Shown here piece after piece: positions 41,917-50,754 of a DNA stretch of 64,000 nt. A program made the position numbers and the translations under genes. Position 1 is the first letter of the stretch. Each line of letters starts with the position of its first letter. The DNA is taken from positions 434,001 to 498,000 of the forward strand of contig NZ_CP070352.1 in NCBI RefSeq assembly GCF_016919405.1, given 5' to 3'. The DNA is from Ensifer sp. PDNC004. Lineage in GTDB: Bacteria; Pseudomonadota; Alphaproteobacteria; Rhizobiales; Rhizobiaceae. Under the pieces are notes generated by a model, which was not told the DNA's origin, made no database searches, and saw only the letters and a list, made by a program, of their open reading frames with translations.

Positions 41917-42945
41917 TTACCCGAACTTCTTGAGGCGCGCGGCCTTCTCGACCGGCAGGTCGAAGGCGATGGCAGAACCGGTTTCACGGGCTGCAAGCGC
42001 TGCATCCTCTTCCGCCTTGATGGCGCCGAGCGGCGTATCGAGCAGATACTCGCGCGTGCTGCCGGAGAAAGAGGCTCCGCGCACAGTGCCTTGGAAAGGA
42101 CCTGAACCAAGGGTCACCATGCGCGGACGCCACGCAAGCCCTGCCGTGTCAGGCGGCAGGGATCCGGAAAGATCGATCGGGCCGTTTTCGGCCTTCAGCT
42201 TGCCGCCCCCGACGGCAAAGATGTTTTCGAAGCCGACGAAATCGGCGACGAAGCGCGAGATCGGGCGATTGTAGATATCCTCGGGGGTGCCGATCTGCTC
42301 GATCGCGCCGTTCAGCATGACAACGATGCGGTCCGCCAGCGACAGGGCCTCGCCCTGGTCGTGGGTGACGAAGATCATCGTGACGCCGGTTTCCTTCTGC
42401 ACCCGCTGCAGTTCCGTGCGCATTTCGAGGCGCAGACGCGCGTCGAGGTTCGACAGTGGCTCGTCGAGAAGCAGCACCTTCGGTTCCATCACCATGGAAC
42501 GCGCCAGCGCCACACGCTGCTGCTGGCCGCCCGAAAGCTCGCCCGGCTTACGTGCGGAGAACTTCGAAAGCCCGACGGACTTGAGGCCAGCCGTCACCTT
42601 CCTCTCGATATCGGCAGCCGGCAGCTTCTTCAGCCGCAGGCCGAAAGCGACATTTTCGAACACGGTCAGGTGCGGGAAGAGCGCGTAGGACTGGAAGACG
42701 AGGCCGACGGAGCGCTTGTTGGCGGACACGCGGGTGATGTCGGCGCCATCGAGCTTGATCGCGCCTGAGGCCGGCGACAGCAGGCCGGCGATCGAGCGCA
42801 TCGTCGTCGTCTTGCCGCAGCCGGAGGGCCCAAGGAAGGCCACCAGTTCGCCCTTGCGGATCGAAAGGTCGAGGTCCTTCACTGCAACGGTATCGCCATA
42901 GGCGAGCGTCAGTTTTTCAAGGCTGAGGAAGGGGGCGTCAGACAT
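41917..42945 (-). CDS. PotA-like ABC transporter ATP-binding protein
   Basis: The 342-residue protein has Walker A GPSGCGKTTTMRSIAG (about 41), signature LSGGQQQRVALARSMV, Walker B VLLLDEPLSNLDA and a C-terminal TOBE domain. This architecture belongs to the polyamine/opine/phosphonate and ferric-iron uptake families, not the BMP-type nucleoside importers. The ATG at 42945 overlaps the permease stop by 8 bp. Confidence 0.92.
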   Translation of the reverse strand: MSDAPFLSLEKLTLAYGDTVAVKDLDLSIRKGELVAFLGPSGCGKTTTMRSIAGLLSPASGAIKLDGADITRVSANKRSVGLVFQSYALFPHLTVFENVAFGLRLKKLPAADIERKVTAGLKSVGLSKFSARKPGELSGGQQQRVALARSMVMEPKVLLLDEPLSNLDARLRLEMRTELQRVQKETGVTMIFVTHDQGEALSLADRIVVMLNGAIEQIGTPEDIYNRPISRFVADFVGFENIFAVGGGKLKAENGPIDLSGSLPPDTAGLAWRPRMVTLGSGPFQGTVRGASFSGSTREYLLDTPLGAIKAEEDAALAARETGSAIAFDLPVEKAARLKKFG

Positions 42946-43717
42946 AGCGAGAGAATCCCAGGAAGCGTTCGGCAAGAAAGACGATGCCGATGGACATGAA
43001 GGCGAGCAGCGCGGAGAGGGCGGCGACCGACGGATCGTAGGTGATCTCCATGTAGGAGAGCATGTCGATCGGCAGTGTGCGCACGCCCGGGCCGGAGAGG
43101 AAGAGCGATACCGGCACCTGGTTGAAGCTCGTGACGAAGCCGAGGATGAAGGCGGCGAGGATGCCGCTGCGGATGTTCGGCATCACCACGCGGAAGAAGG
43201 CCCCGGCGCGGGAGGAACCGAGCAGCACAGCCGCCTCCTCGATGTCGGAGCGCAGGTTGTTGAGGCTCGCCGAGACGACCCGTACCGCATAGGGCAGAAC
43301 CAGCGCGGTGTGGGCGAGAAACAGCGTCAGCGTGATGTTGAGGCCAAAGGGCACGACGATGTAACGCAAGAGCGCCAGGCCGACGATGATACCGGGCACG
43401 ATGATCGGCAGCGAGACGATCGTGCGGATGGTTTCGCCGAAAGGCAGCTTGTAGCGCGACAGCGCGTAAGAAGCGGGAACGCCGAGCACGAGAGCGGCCG
43501 CGGTACCGCCGATCGCGAGCAGCATCGAGATCGCGAAACTCTCCTGGAAACTCTCGACCGTGAAGACTTTGGCGACCCACTTGAACGAGAAGCCCTGCGG
43601 CGGGAAGGCCAGCGTCTCTCCGCCCGAAAGTGACGCGGCAACAATGATGAAGAACGGCCCGATCAGGAAGGCGATCACCAGGAAGAGGACGAGCGGCGTA
43701 AAGATGCGAGGGGTCAT
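42938..43717 (-). CDS. PotC-like ABC transporter permease
   Basis: The 259-residue protein has about six membrane segments and the EAA motif IEEAAVLLGSSRAGAFFRVV. It starts MTPRIFTPLVLFLVIAFL with the ATG overlapping the previous permease stop (ATGA). It forms the membrane channel with the permease encoded directly upstream. Confidence 0.92.
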   Translation of the reverse strand: MTPRIFTPLVLFLVIAFLIGPFFIIVAASLSGGETLAFPPQGFSFKWVAKVFTVESFQESFAISMLLAIGGTAAALVLGVPASYALSRYKLPFGETIRTIVSLPIIVPGIIVGLALLRYIVVPFGLNITLTLFLAHTALVLPYAVRVVSASLNNLRSDIEEAAVLLGSSRAGAFFRVVMPNIRSGILAAFILGFVTSFNQVPVSLFLSGPGVRTLPIDMLSYMEITYDPSVAALSALLAFMSIGIVFLAERFLGFSRYV

Positions 43718-44541
43718 CGCTTGTTCCTCGCAGTGGCAAGCCGTTTCAGGAGAAGATTGGCGGCAAAGCTCATGACGATCAGGATGAACGCGATGACGCT
43801 TGCGGCGACGAAGTCGTTGGCGACGGTGACGCGCTGGTAGAGCAGCGTTTCAAGCATCAGAACCTTGGAACCGCCGAGGATCGCAGGCGTGATATAGGCG
43901 GTGAGCGAACCGGTGAAAACCAGCGTTCCGCCGATCACAAGGCCTTCCTTGGTCAGCGGCAGGATCACCTTGAAGAACACTTGGAACCAGTTGGCGCCGA
44001 GAACGCGGGCGGCCGGGATCGCATCCTTCGGCATGTTCTCGAGCGCGCTGATCAAGGACAGGATCATCAGCGGCAGGAACAGCTGCAGCAGGCCGATGAA
44101 CACGGCTGTCTCGGTGAAGAGGAAGCGGATCGGCTCATCCGAAAGGCCGACGAGCTGGAGCGCCTGGTTGACGATGCCGGTGCGGCCAAGAATGACGATC
44201 CAGGCATAGGTGCGCGCGACCGACGAGATCATCAGCGGCAGCACGACGAGGCCGATCATCTGTCCCTTGTTGCGCGGCGACAGATTGACGATCGCAAAGG
44301 CCGCGGCATAGCCGATGACCGCCGAAACGACGGTAACCATCAGGCCGAGCCGGAAGGTGCGCAGGAAGACGGTGCGGTTCAGCGGATCGGAAAAGAAGGT
44401 CGTATAGGCCGACAGCGACCAGCTGTCGGCGCTGCGAAAGCCTTCCGCCAGCAGGATCACCACCGGCGCCAGAAAGACGATCGCCGCAAAGACCGCTGCG
44501 GGCAGAGCGAGCGCCAGGGCTTCGGCGCGGTTCTGGAACAT
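43714..44541 (-). CDS. PotB-like ABC transporter permease
   Basis: The 275-residue protein has six membrane segments. Features include ALALALPAAVFAAIVFLAPV at the N-terminus and AIPAARVLGANWFQVFFKVI as the EAA loop, with the first Glu replaced. The start at 44541 follows GAAAGGAAGAAGG; an ATG 15 bases upstream is less well placed. It lies 104 bp after the binding-protein stop, across a strong hairpin. Confidence 0.9.
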   Translation of the reverse strand: MFQNRAEALALALPAAVFAAIVFLAPVVILLAEGFRSADSWSLSAYTTFFSDPLNRTVFLRTFRLGLMVTVVSAVIGYAAAFAIVNLSPRNKGQMIGLVVLPLMISSVARTYAWIVILGRTGIVNQALQLVGLSDEPIRFLFTETAVFIGLLQLFLPLMILSLISALENMPKDAIPAARVLGANWFQVFFKVILPLTKEGLVIGGTLVFTGSLTAYITPAILGGSKVLMLETLLYQRVTVANDFVAASVIAFILIVMSFAANLLLKRLATARNKR

Positions 44542-44597
44542 CCTTCTTCCTTTCAAGGCATTCCTGGGCGCTTCTCATCGCGCCCGTCGCATCAGGT

Positions 44598-44628
44598 CTC
44601 CACCGGCGGTCCGTGTCCGCCGGTGGAG
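44598..44628 (-). promoter_or_regulatory. intercistronic hairpin after the binding-protein gene
   Basis: CTCCACCGGCGG (44598-44609) pairs perfectly with CCGCCGGTGGAG (44617-44628) around a 7-base loop. No T tract follows. It sits 17 bp after the binding-protein stop, so mRNA stabilisation or partial attenuation is likely. Confidence 0.6.
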
Positions 44629-44645
44629 GTCGCAAAGGCCTGGAC

Positions 44646-45668
44646 TTACTGGCCGACCTGGGCGTTCCACTCCGACAGCCACGCTTCGCGGTTGTCGAGG
44701 GCGACGGCCGACGGGATCAGCTTGAGATTCTTCACGGTCTCTTCGCCGTAGGTCAGGTTTTCGGCGATCTCGGGCGAGACCTTCACGTCCTTGTTGGCCG
44801 GGCTGTCGACCAGCTTTTCGGCAAGTGCGGTCTGAACTTCGGTCGAGAGCCAGAAGTCCATGAACTGAAGTGCGAGATCCTGGTTCTTGCCGCCCTTGGT
44901 CAGCACCATCACGTTCATGCCGCCGGTCTGGCCTTCCTTAGGCGTTGCCCACTTGATCGGCAGGCCGAGCTTGGTGAAGCCTTCCCAGGAGAAACGACCG
45001 ATCGGGGCGGCCCAGATTTCTTCCTGCTGCATCAGCTGCACCAACTGCGAGGACTTGACGTAGAAGGTGACGATCTCGTCCTTTTTGGCGCCGACGGCGG
45101 CAATCGCCTCCTTGAGGTCAGGCGTGTTCTTGCCGATGGCTTCGCCGACCATGTAGAGCGCCGGCGGGCCCTGGTTGGTGGTGACGTTCGGGAACGCCAC
45201 GTGGCTGGCGTTCTTCTCGCTCAGGAGGTCGGCCCAGGAGTTCACTTCCATCTTGTCCGAGCGGTAGACGATCGACGTGGCGTAGAAGGTGTAGCCGACG
45301 CTCATGCCGTCGCCGTTCGGATCCTTGGCGAGGTCGTAGAGCTTGTTGAAGTTCTGGAGCTTCGAGGTGTCGATCTTTTCGATCAGATCGGCCCGGGTGG
45401 CCGAAAGCGCGTCAGCCATAGACACGACGGCCATGTCGACGACCGGGCTCGCCTTGTTGGCTTCCATCTTGGCCAGGCGCTCGACGCTGTTGCCGGTTTC
45501 GACGACGAGCTTGCAGTCGCACTTCTGTTCGAACGGCGTGTAGACCAGTTCCTTGAAGGCGTCCTGGGCAAAGCCGTAGACGGAAATGGTGAGCGTCTTT
45601 TCCTGGGCAGATGCGGCGTTGGCGGTAACGAGCAAGAGCGCGCTTGAGGCGAGCAGGAACTTTTTCAT
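44646..45668 (-). CDS. ABC transporter periplasmic substrate-binding protein (PotD/ThiB-like)
   Basis: The 340-residue protein has a signal peptide (MKKFLLASSALLLVTANAAS, cleavage after ASA) and a cluster-D-like solute-binding fold (LTISVYGFAQDAFKELVYTP; VGYTFYATSIVYRSDKM; WAAPIGRFSWEGF). CDCKLVVETGNSVERLAKM contains two Cys close together. Its start overlaps the LacI stop as ATGA. The ligand is unknown; the linked nucleosidase and adenine deaminase suggest a purine nucleoside or derivative. Confidence 0.88.
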   Translation of the reverse strand: MKKFLLASSALLLVTANAASAQEKTLTISVYGFAQDAFKELVYTPFEQKCDCKLVVETGNSVERLAKMEANKASPVVDMAVVSMADALSATRADLIEKIDTSKLQNFNKLYDLAKDPNGDGMSVGYTFYATSIVYRSDKMEVNSWADLLSEKNASHVAFPNVTTNQGPPALYMVGEAIGKNTPDLKEAIAAVGAKKDEIVTFYVKSSQLVQLMQQEEIWAAPIGRFSWEGFTKLGLPIKWATPKEGQTGGMNVMVLTKGGKNQDLALQFMDFWLSTEVQTALAEKLVDSPANKDVKVSPEIAENLTYGEETVKNLKLIPSAVALDNREAWLSEWNAQVGQ

Positions 45669-46744
45669 GGCTGGGGTCCTCCTTCGGTGACGGATGTGGC
45701 TGCGGTGACAGTGGTATGAACGGGTTGAGACGCGGGCGGCGCTGCGGCCGATTGCCGGACGACCAGGTGCATCGGCACCTTGGAGGTCGCCGCCGTAACC
45801 GGCGCACCGATCTCAGGATCGGACGGGTCGCGCTCGCTGATCGCCTTGACGAGCGCTGCGACGGCGACCGCCGCGATCTCGGTCATGTCCATGCGCGCCG
45901 TCGTCAGCGCCGGCGTGATGACCGGCGACCAGATCAGGTCGTCGAAACCGGTGACGCTTGCCTTTTCCGGCACATCGATGCCGGCGCGCTGCAATTCGGT
46001 GAGCGCCCGCAGCGCATGAAGATCGGAGATGCAGGCAAAGGCGGTGTAGCCTTCGGCCACCTTATCGGCGAGGCCGAGCGGACAGCCCTTGCCCGCCGCC
46101 TTTTCCAATGGCTCGATCCAGAGCGTATCGGTATGGCAGCCCTCGCCAAAGACCGAGCGGATGCCGCCGGCGCGGTCGTTCTGCACGTTCGAGGCGGGAT
46201 TGTTGCCGATGATCAGCACCCGGCGGTGGCCGAGCGCCTTCAGATGCTCGGCGATCTGCTGGCCGCCACCCCAATGGTCGGCGGCAACCGTGTTTCCGGG
46301 GGTCGAGGGCGTATCGATGACGGCGACCGGACAGCCGACATCGGCGATGCGGGTGCCGCGCCTGGGCACGATCACGAGGCCATCGACGTCGCGATCGATC
46401 AGACGCTCGATCGCCTTGGTCTGGGTCGAGACGTCGCCGCGGGAGTCGGCGATCAGCACGCCATAGCCCGACGACGAAGCGGCGAGCTCGATTGCCTGAG
46501 CGATCTGCGGGAAGAGCGGATTGGCGATATCGGGAAGGACGAGACCGAGAACGCCGGTGCGGCCGGTGCGCAGCGCCCTGCCCGCCTGGCTCGGCACATA
46601 GCCGAGCTCGGCAGCGGTCGCGCGGATTTTTTCCACCATCTCGGCGGAGACGCGCCCCTTGCCGGAGAGCGCGTTGGAAACCGTCGCCGCGGAGACGCCC
46701 AGCGTTCTGGCAATCCTCGTTAGTTTTGGTCCGGAACGCGCCAA
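45665..46744 (-). CDS. LacI-family regulator of the nucleoside operon
   Basis: The 359-residue protein has a LacI helix-turn-helix (LTRIARTLGVSAATVSNALS, then GYVPSQAGRALRTGRTG) and a PurR-like effector domain (LGLVLPDIANPLFPQIAQA; SVTGFDDLIWSPVITPALTT). It is the first gene of a seven-gene leftward operon, 22 bp downstream of a LacI-type palindrome, so it is probably autoregulated. The C-terminal tail after VPMHLVVRQS is longer than usual. Confidence 0.92.
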   Translation of the reverse strand: MARSGPKLTRIARTLGVSAATVSNALSGKGRVSAEMVEKIRATAAELGYVPSQAGRALRTGRTGVLGLVLPDIANPLFPQIAQAIELAASSSGYGVLIADSRGDVSTQTKAIERLIDRDVDGLVIVPRRGTRIADVGCPVAVIDTPSTPGNTVAADHWGGGQQIAEHLKALGHRRVLIIGNNPASNVQNDRAGGIRSVFGEGCHTDTLWIEPLEKAAGKGCPLGLADKVAEGYTAFACISDLHALRALTELQRAGIDVPEKASVTGFDDLIWSPVITPALTTARMDMTEIAAVAVAALVKAISERDPSDPEIGAPVTAATSKVPMHLVVRQSAAAPPASQPVHTTVTAATSVTEGGPQP

Positions 46745-46765
46745 GACAGTGTTCCCGCTATCGCG

Positions 46766-46783
46766 TGATTAAACGATTAATCA
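46766..46783. promoter_or_regulatory. CG-centred LacI-type operator upstream of the nucleoside operon
   Basis: TGATTAAACGATTAATCA has a central CG and half-sites TGATTAAA / TGATTAAT (7 of 8 identical), the usual geometry of LacI/PurR operators. It lies 22 bp upstream of the LacI start codon. It stands out as AT-rich in a GC-rich region. Confidence 0.75.
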
Positions 46784-47177
46784 GCCGATATATCAGAATC
46801 TGCCGACTGTCGAATCCTTTTGTCGACTCGTTGCATTTTGCAATTTTCAAGGGAAAACCTACGCGAACAACAATCGATTTCTGCCTGACGCCCGGCATTC
46901 ACAGTCAGCGGAAGAAAATCGCGCCAACTCCTCAAGGGCGCGCGGGCCTATCAAGGCCTGCCTGATATATCTCTGTTCACACCACGCGATGAAAAGCGAA
47001 ATGCGCATCTGCCCAACCGCCGCAATCGCGGGTACAAATTTCAACTTCGCCTGACAAAAGAAATCAATTTTCCCACTAAATTACTAGGGAATAAGTATGA
47101 TGCACGGCAATCGTCCGATGGCTAGAATTCGGGCGGCGGTGCGATCCGCACAACAGGCATAAGCAGGAGTTTGGGAC
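46784..47177. other. intergenic region between two divergent transport operons
   Basis: About 390 bp, less GC-rich than its surroundings, without a convincing gene. It holds GATATATCAG (46787-46796) and its reverse complement CTGATATATC (46962-46971), and TTCCC-N12-GGGAA (47070-47091) about 85 bp before the dppA-like start. These are candidate promoter or operator elements for the rightward operon, which has no linked regulator gene. Confidence 0.4.
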
Positions 47178-48722
47178 ATGACTGGCACTATCATCGGCTT
47201 TGGCAAGACCACGGGACAGGCCCGCCGGGCGCGCGGCACAACCTTGGCAGCCGCCACGCTCGCACTGGCTCTTGCGTCGAGCACGGCCGTCTTCGCCGAG
47301 GACGCGAAGTTCGATCCCAACGCCTCGATCACCATCGGCTCGCTTTATGAGCCGCAGAACCTCGATAACACTGCCGGCGCCGGCCAGGGCATCAACGAAG
47401 CCTTCAACGGCAATGTCTATGAGGCGCTGTTCACGCTGACCGACGCAGGCGACGTTCAGCCGGGTCTCGTGGCTGAGCAGAGCGTCAGCGACGATGGCCT
47501 CACCTACACTTTCAAGCTTCGCCCCGGCGTCACCTTCCACTCCGGCGATCCTCTGACGGCCGCCGACGTCAAGTACAGCATCGAGCGCGTAACGGCCGAG
47601 CAATCCAAGAGCTCGCGCAAGAAGAGCCTTGCAACCATCAGCGCCATCGAAACGCCCGATGACCAGACGGTCGTCGTCAAGCTGTCCGCCCGCTCGATCT
47701 CGTTGCCCTACAATCTGAGCTATGTCTGGATCGTCAACGATGCAGCCAAGGATCTGAACGCGGGCGAAGACGGCACCGGCCCCTATCGCCTCGACGAATG
47801 GCGCCGCGGTTCGTCGCTGGCGCTCGTCCGCAACGACAAGTACTGGGGCACGGCGCCGACCAATGGCGAAGTCGTCTTCCAATATTTCACCGATGCGACC
47901 GCGCTCAACAATGCGCTATTGACCGGCGCCGTCGACATCGTCACCAGCGTCCAGAGCCCGGACTCCATTGCCCAATTCAAGGACAATCCTGACTTCACGG
48001 TCACTGCAGGCCAGTCGACGACCAAGGAACTGCTCGCGTTCAACGACCGCGTCGCCCCCTTCGACAACGTCAAGGTCCGCAAGGCGATCGCCCGTGCCAT
48101 CGACGACAAGAAGCTTCTGACCTCGATCTGGGGCGAATACGGCACCCTGATCGGCTCCTTTGTTCCGCCGACCGATCCCTGGTACGTGGACCTGACCGCC
48201 GTCGACGCCTATGACGTCGAGAGCGCCAAGGCGCTCTTGAAGGAAGCGGGCTTTGCCGATGGCTTCACCTTCAAGCTCGATACGCCGAACTACGATCCGC
48301 ACCCGATCGTCGCGCAGTTCATCCAGAGCGAACTCGCAAAGGTCAACATCAAGGTCGAGATCAACGTGATCACCGCCAACGAGTGGTACACCAAGGTCTA
48401 CAAGGCGCATGACTTCCAGGCCACGCTGCAGGAGCACGTCAATCACCGCGACATCGTCTTCTACGGCAATCCGGATTTCTACTGGGGTTACAACAATCCC
48501 AAGGTCGTCGATCTGATCAAGGCGTCGGAGGCCGCCGCCAACACCGACGAGCAGACGGCGAAGCTGAAGGAAGCCAACACGATCATCGCCGAGGATGCGG
48601 CCAGCAACTGGCTCTATCTCTACCCGCAGATCGTTGTCTCGAACTCGGCCGTGACCGGTTACCCGGTGAATGGACTGAACTCGCAATTCTTCGCCTTCGG
48701 CATCAAGAAGAGCGAGCAGTAA
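47178..48722 (+). CDS. family-5 (peptide/opine type) ABC substrate-binding protein
   Basis: The 514-residue protein has an N-terminal signal (about 38 residues ending VFAED) with an unusually long basic n-region (GKTTGQARRARGTTL). Family-5 motifs are VQPGLVAEQSVSDDGLTYTF, LRPGVTFHSGDPLTAADVKY and FNDRVAPFDNVKVRKAIARA. Relatives bind di/oligopeptides, nickel, opines or glutathione. The ATG at 47178 follows GCAGGAGTTTGGGAC. It is the first of five genes; the ligand is not deducible. Confidence 0.92.
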   Translation: MTGTIIGFGKTTGQARRARGTTLAAATLALALASSTAVFAEDAKFDPNASITIGSLYEPQNLDNTAGAGQGINEAFNGNVYEALFTLTDAGDVQPGLVAEQSVSDDGLTYTFKLRPGVTFHSGDPLTAADVKYSIERVTAEQSKSSRKKSLATISAIETPDDQTVVVKLSARSISLPYNLSYVWIVNDAAKDLNAGEDGTGPYRLDEWRRGSSLALVRNDKYWGTAPTNGEVVFQYFTDATALNNALLTGAVDIVTSVQSPDSIAQFKDNPDFTVTAGQSTTKELLAFNDRVAPFDNVKVRKAIARAIDDKKLLTSIWGEYGTLIGSFVPPTDPWYVDLTAVDAYDVESAKALLKEAGFADGFTFKLDTPNYDPHPIVAQFIQSELAKVNIKVEINVITANEWYTKVYKAHDFQATLQEHVNHRDIVFYGNPDFYWGYNNPKVVDLIKASEAAANTDEQTAKLKEANTIIAEDAASNWLYLYPQIVVSNSAVTGYPVNGLNSQFFAFGIKKSEQ

Positions 48723-48768
48723 GCGGCACCGCCGTCCGGCGTGCACCCCACACCGGTGCACGAACAGC

Positions 48769-48795
48769 AGCCCCTGGATCCATTCCGGGGGCTGA
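48769..48795 (+). promoter_or_regulatory. intercistronic hairpin after the family-5 binding-protein gene
   Basis: CAGCCCC (48769-48775) pairs with GGGGCTG (48789-48795); further upstream GTGCAC (48742-48747) is repeated at 48757-48762 and can pair with it. There is no strong T tract. As in the other two ABC operons here, the hairpin separates the binding protein from the membrane genes. Confidence 0.5.
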
Positions 48796-48940
48796 TTGCG
48801 TTTCGCGCCAATTGTCCGGGCAATTCGCCGTCCTTCCACAGGCGCGACCAAAGATAGGCCGTGCTCTAGCCTGCCCGATCTTTTTGGTGCAAAAGCCAGC
48901 TCTCTGATCACGGCCCCCGTGAGAAGAAAGGAATGCAGCC

Positions 48941-49906
48941 ATTCTCACCTATCTCGTCCGCCGCTTTGCCATTCTGCTTCTGTCGCTGCTGATCGCGGCG
49001 GTGGTGCTGTTCGTGCTTTTGCGCCTTTTGCCCGGCGATCCCGCCAATGCGCTTCTCTCTGTCGGCGCCGATGCCGTGCAGATCGAGAAGGCGCGCGAAC
49101 AGGTCGGCTCGAACCTGCCGCTCTGGCAGCAGTTCCTGCGCTTTGCCGGCAGCCTCGCCCGCTTCGATCTCGGGACCTCTTTTGTCAGCGGCAAGCCGGT
49201 GATCGAGGAGATCGCGGCGCGGCTGACGGTCACCGTGCCGCTGGCGCTGATGGGCTTCGTGCTCGCCATCCTGATCGCCGTTCCGCTCGGCATCCTCTCG
49301 GCCGTCAAAGCCGATCGCTGGTATGGCGGACTGATCTCGACCATTTCACAGCTCGGCATCGCCATCCCCGTCTTCTGGGTCGGCATCCTTCTGGTCACGC
49401 TATTTGCCGTCACCTTCCGGCTGTTCCCTTCGGGCGGTTTTCCCCGCCGCGGCTGGCAGAACGAGGGACAAGTGCTCTATGCGCTTGCATTGCCCGTCAT
49501 GACGATCGGCCTCGTCATGGGCGCGTCCCTGCTGCGCTACGTGCGCTCGGCGACCCAGGATGTCCTCGGCAGCGACTATCTGCGCACCGCACGTGCCCTC
49601 GGCGCCAGCTTCCCCGAGGCACTCATGCGTCACGGCATCCGCAACGGCGCCGTGCCGATCGTCTCCATTCTCGGCATCGAGCTTGCAACGACACTGCTCG
49701 GCGCGGTGGTCGTCGAGCGCGTCTTTGCCCTGCCGGGCCTTGGCTCTATGCTGCTGCTTGCGATCGAGCAGCGTGACTATCCGAATGTTCAGGGCGTGCT
49801 GTTCATCTCCACCCTGCTGGTGCTGCTCATCGGGTTTGCCGCTGATCTCACCCAAAGGCTGATCGATCCGCGTCTGCGCGAACGCGCCGTCGGAGGCAAC
49901 GCATGA
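48941..49906 (+). CDS. DppB-type ABC permease (start codon uncertain, possibly ATT)
   Basis: The permease frame reads ILTYLVRRFAILLLSLLIAA from 48941, the expected first membrane helix, then FVLLRLLPGDPANALLS, and later the permease core (TARALGASFPEALMRHGIRN). Upstream the frame is open to 48923 but has no ATG, GTG or TTG; the first such codon is a GTG at 49001, inside helix 1. AAAGGA lies 8 bases before the ATT at 48941. An ATG at 48933 is in another frame, so a one-base sequencing or real frameshift is the alternative. About 321 residues from 48941. Confidence 0.85.
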   Translation: MLTYLVRRFAILLLSLLIAAVVLFVLLRLLPGDPANALLSVGADAVQIEKAREQVGSNLPLWQQFLRFAGSLARFDLGTSFVSGKPVIEEIAARLTVTVPLALMGFVLAILIAVPLGILSAVKADRWYGGLISTISQLGIAIPVFWVGILLVTLFAVTFRLFPSGGFPRRGWQNEGQVLYALALPVMTIGLVMGASLLRYVRSATQDVLGSDYLRTARALGASFPEALMRHGIRNGAVPIVSILGIELATTLLGAVVVERVFALPGLGSMLLLAIEQRDYPNVQGVLFISTLLVLLIGFAADLTQRLIDPRLRERAVGGNA

Positions 49907-50754
49907 GCCCCATCGACACAGCCGTTTCCGCGCCGAAGCGCCGGAGCTCGCTGGCGCTTACCGTCGGCCTTGCGTTCGTCGGCCTCAACGTCGCCGTCGC
50001 GGTACTGACGCTTTTCTGGACGCCCTACGACCCGCTGAATGCCTCGGGCGGACGACTGGAAGCGCCGTCATTTTTGCACTGGCTCGGCACCGACCGCCTG
50101 GGCCGCGACCTGCTTACCCAGTTGATGATCGGCGCCCGTACTGCTCTGCTGGTCGGCACCGGTGCAGTTGCGATTGGTGCTGCGATCGGCGTCAGCCTCG
50201 GCGTTGTCGCCGCCTTCGCCACGCGCCTGGCCGACGACGTGATGGCTGCGACGCTCGATATCCTGATCGCCTTTCCGACCCTTCTGCTTGCCATGCTGGT
50301 GGTGGCGGCAAGCGACAGCGCCAGCCTCTGGTCGGCGATCCTGGCACTCGGGCTTGCCATCTCGGCGATCGTTGCGCGGCTGACCCGCATCCTCGCCAAG
50401 CGCGTGCTTAGGCAGGACTACATCGTCGCCTCGCGCACATCGGGAACCTCCTGGGCCGGCGTCGTCTTCCGCCATGTACTGCCTAACATCTGGCCGACGC
50501 TGTCCGTCAATTTTGCCCTGCAATTCGGCCTTGCGGTTATTGCCGAAGCGTCGCTCTCCTATCTCGGCCTTGGCGCACCACCACCGAACGCCTCGTGGGG
50601 ACGGCTGCTGCAGGAAGCACAAGGGACCGTCTATACGGCTCCGATCGGCGCGATCGCACCGGGCATCGCCCTCGTTGCGCTCGTCATCGGCATGAATCTT
50701 CTGGCCGACGGCCTGCGCGATATCGCCGATCCGACACGGGGGAGATCGCGATGA
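49903..50754 (+). CDS. DppC-type ABC permease
   Basis: The 283-residue protein has the DppC pattern: a cytoplasmic N-terminus, one helix, then FLHWLGTDRLGRDLLTQLMI and the permease core with RTSGTSWAGVVFRHVLPNIW and SLSYLGLGAPPPNASWGRLL. The ATG overlaps the DppB-type stop (ATGA). It pairs with that permease in the inner membrane. Confidence 0.94.
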   Translation: MSPIDTAVSAPKRRSSLALTVGLAFVGLNVAVAVLTLFWTPYDPLNASGGRLEAPSFLHWLGTDRLGRDLLTQLMIGARTALLVGTGAVAIGAAIGVSLGVVAAFATRLADDVMAATLDILIAFPTLLLAMLVVAASDSASLWSAILALGLAISAIVARLTRILAKRVLRQDYIVASRTSGTSWAGVVFRHVLPNIWPTLSVNFALQFGLAVIAEASLSYLGLGAPPPNASWGRLLQEAQGTVYTAPIGAIAPGIALVALVIGMNLLADGLRDIADPTRGRSR

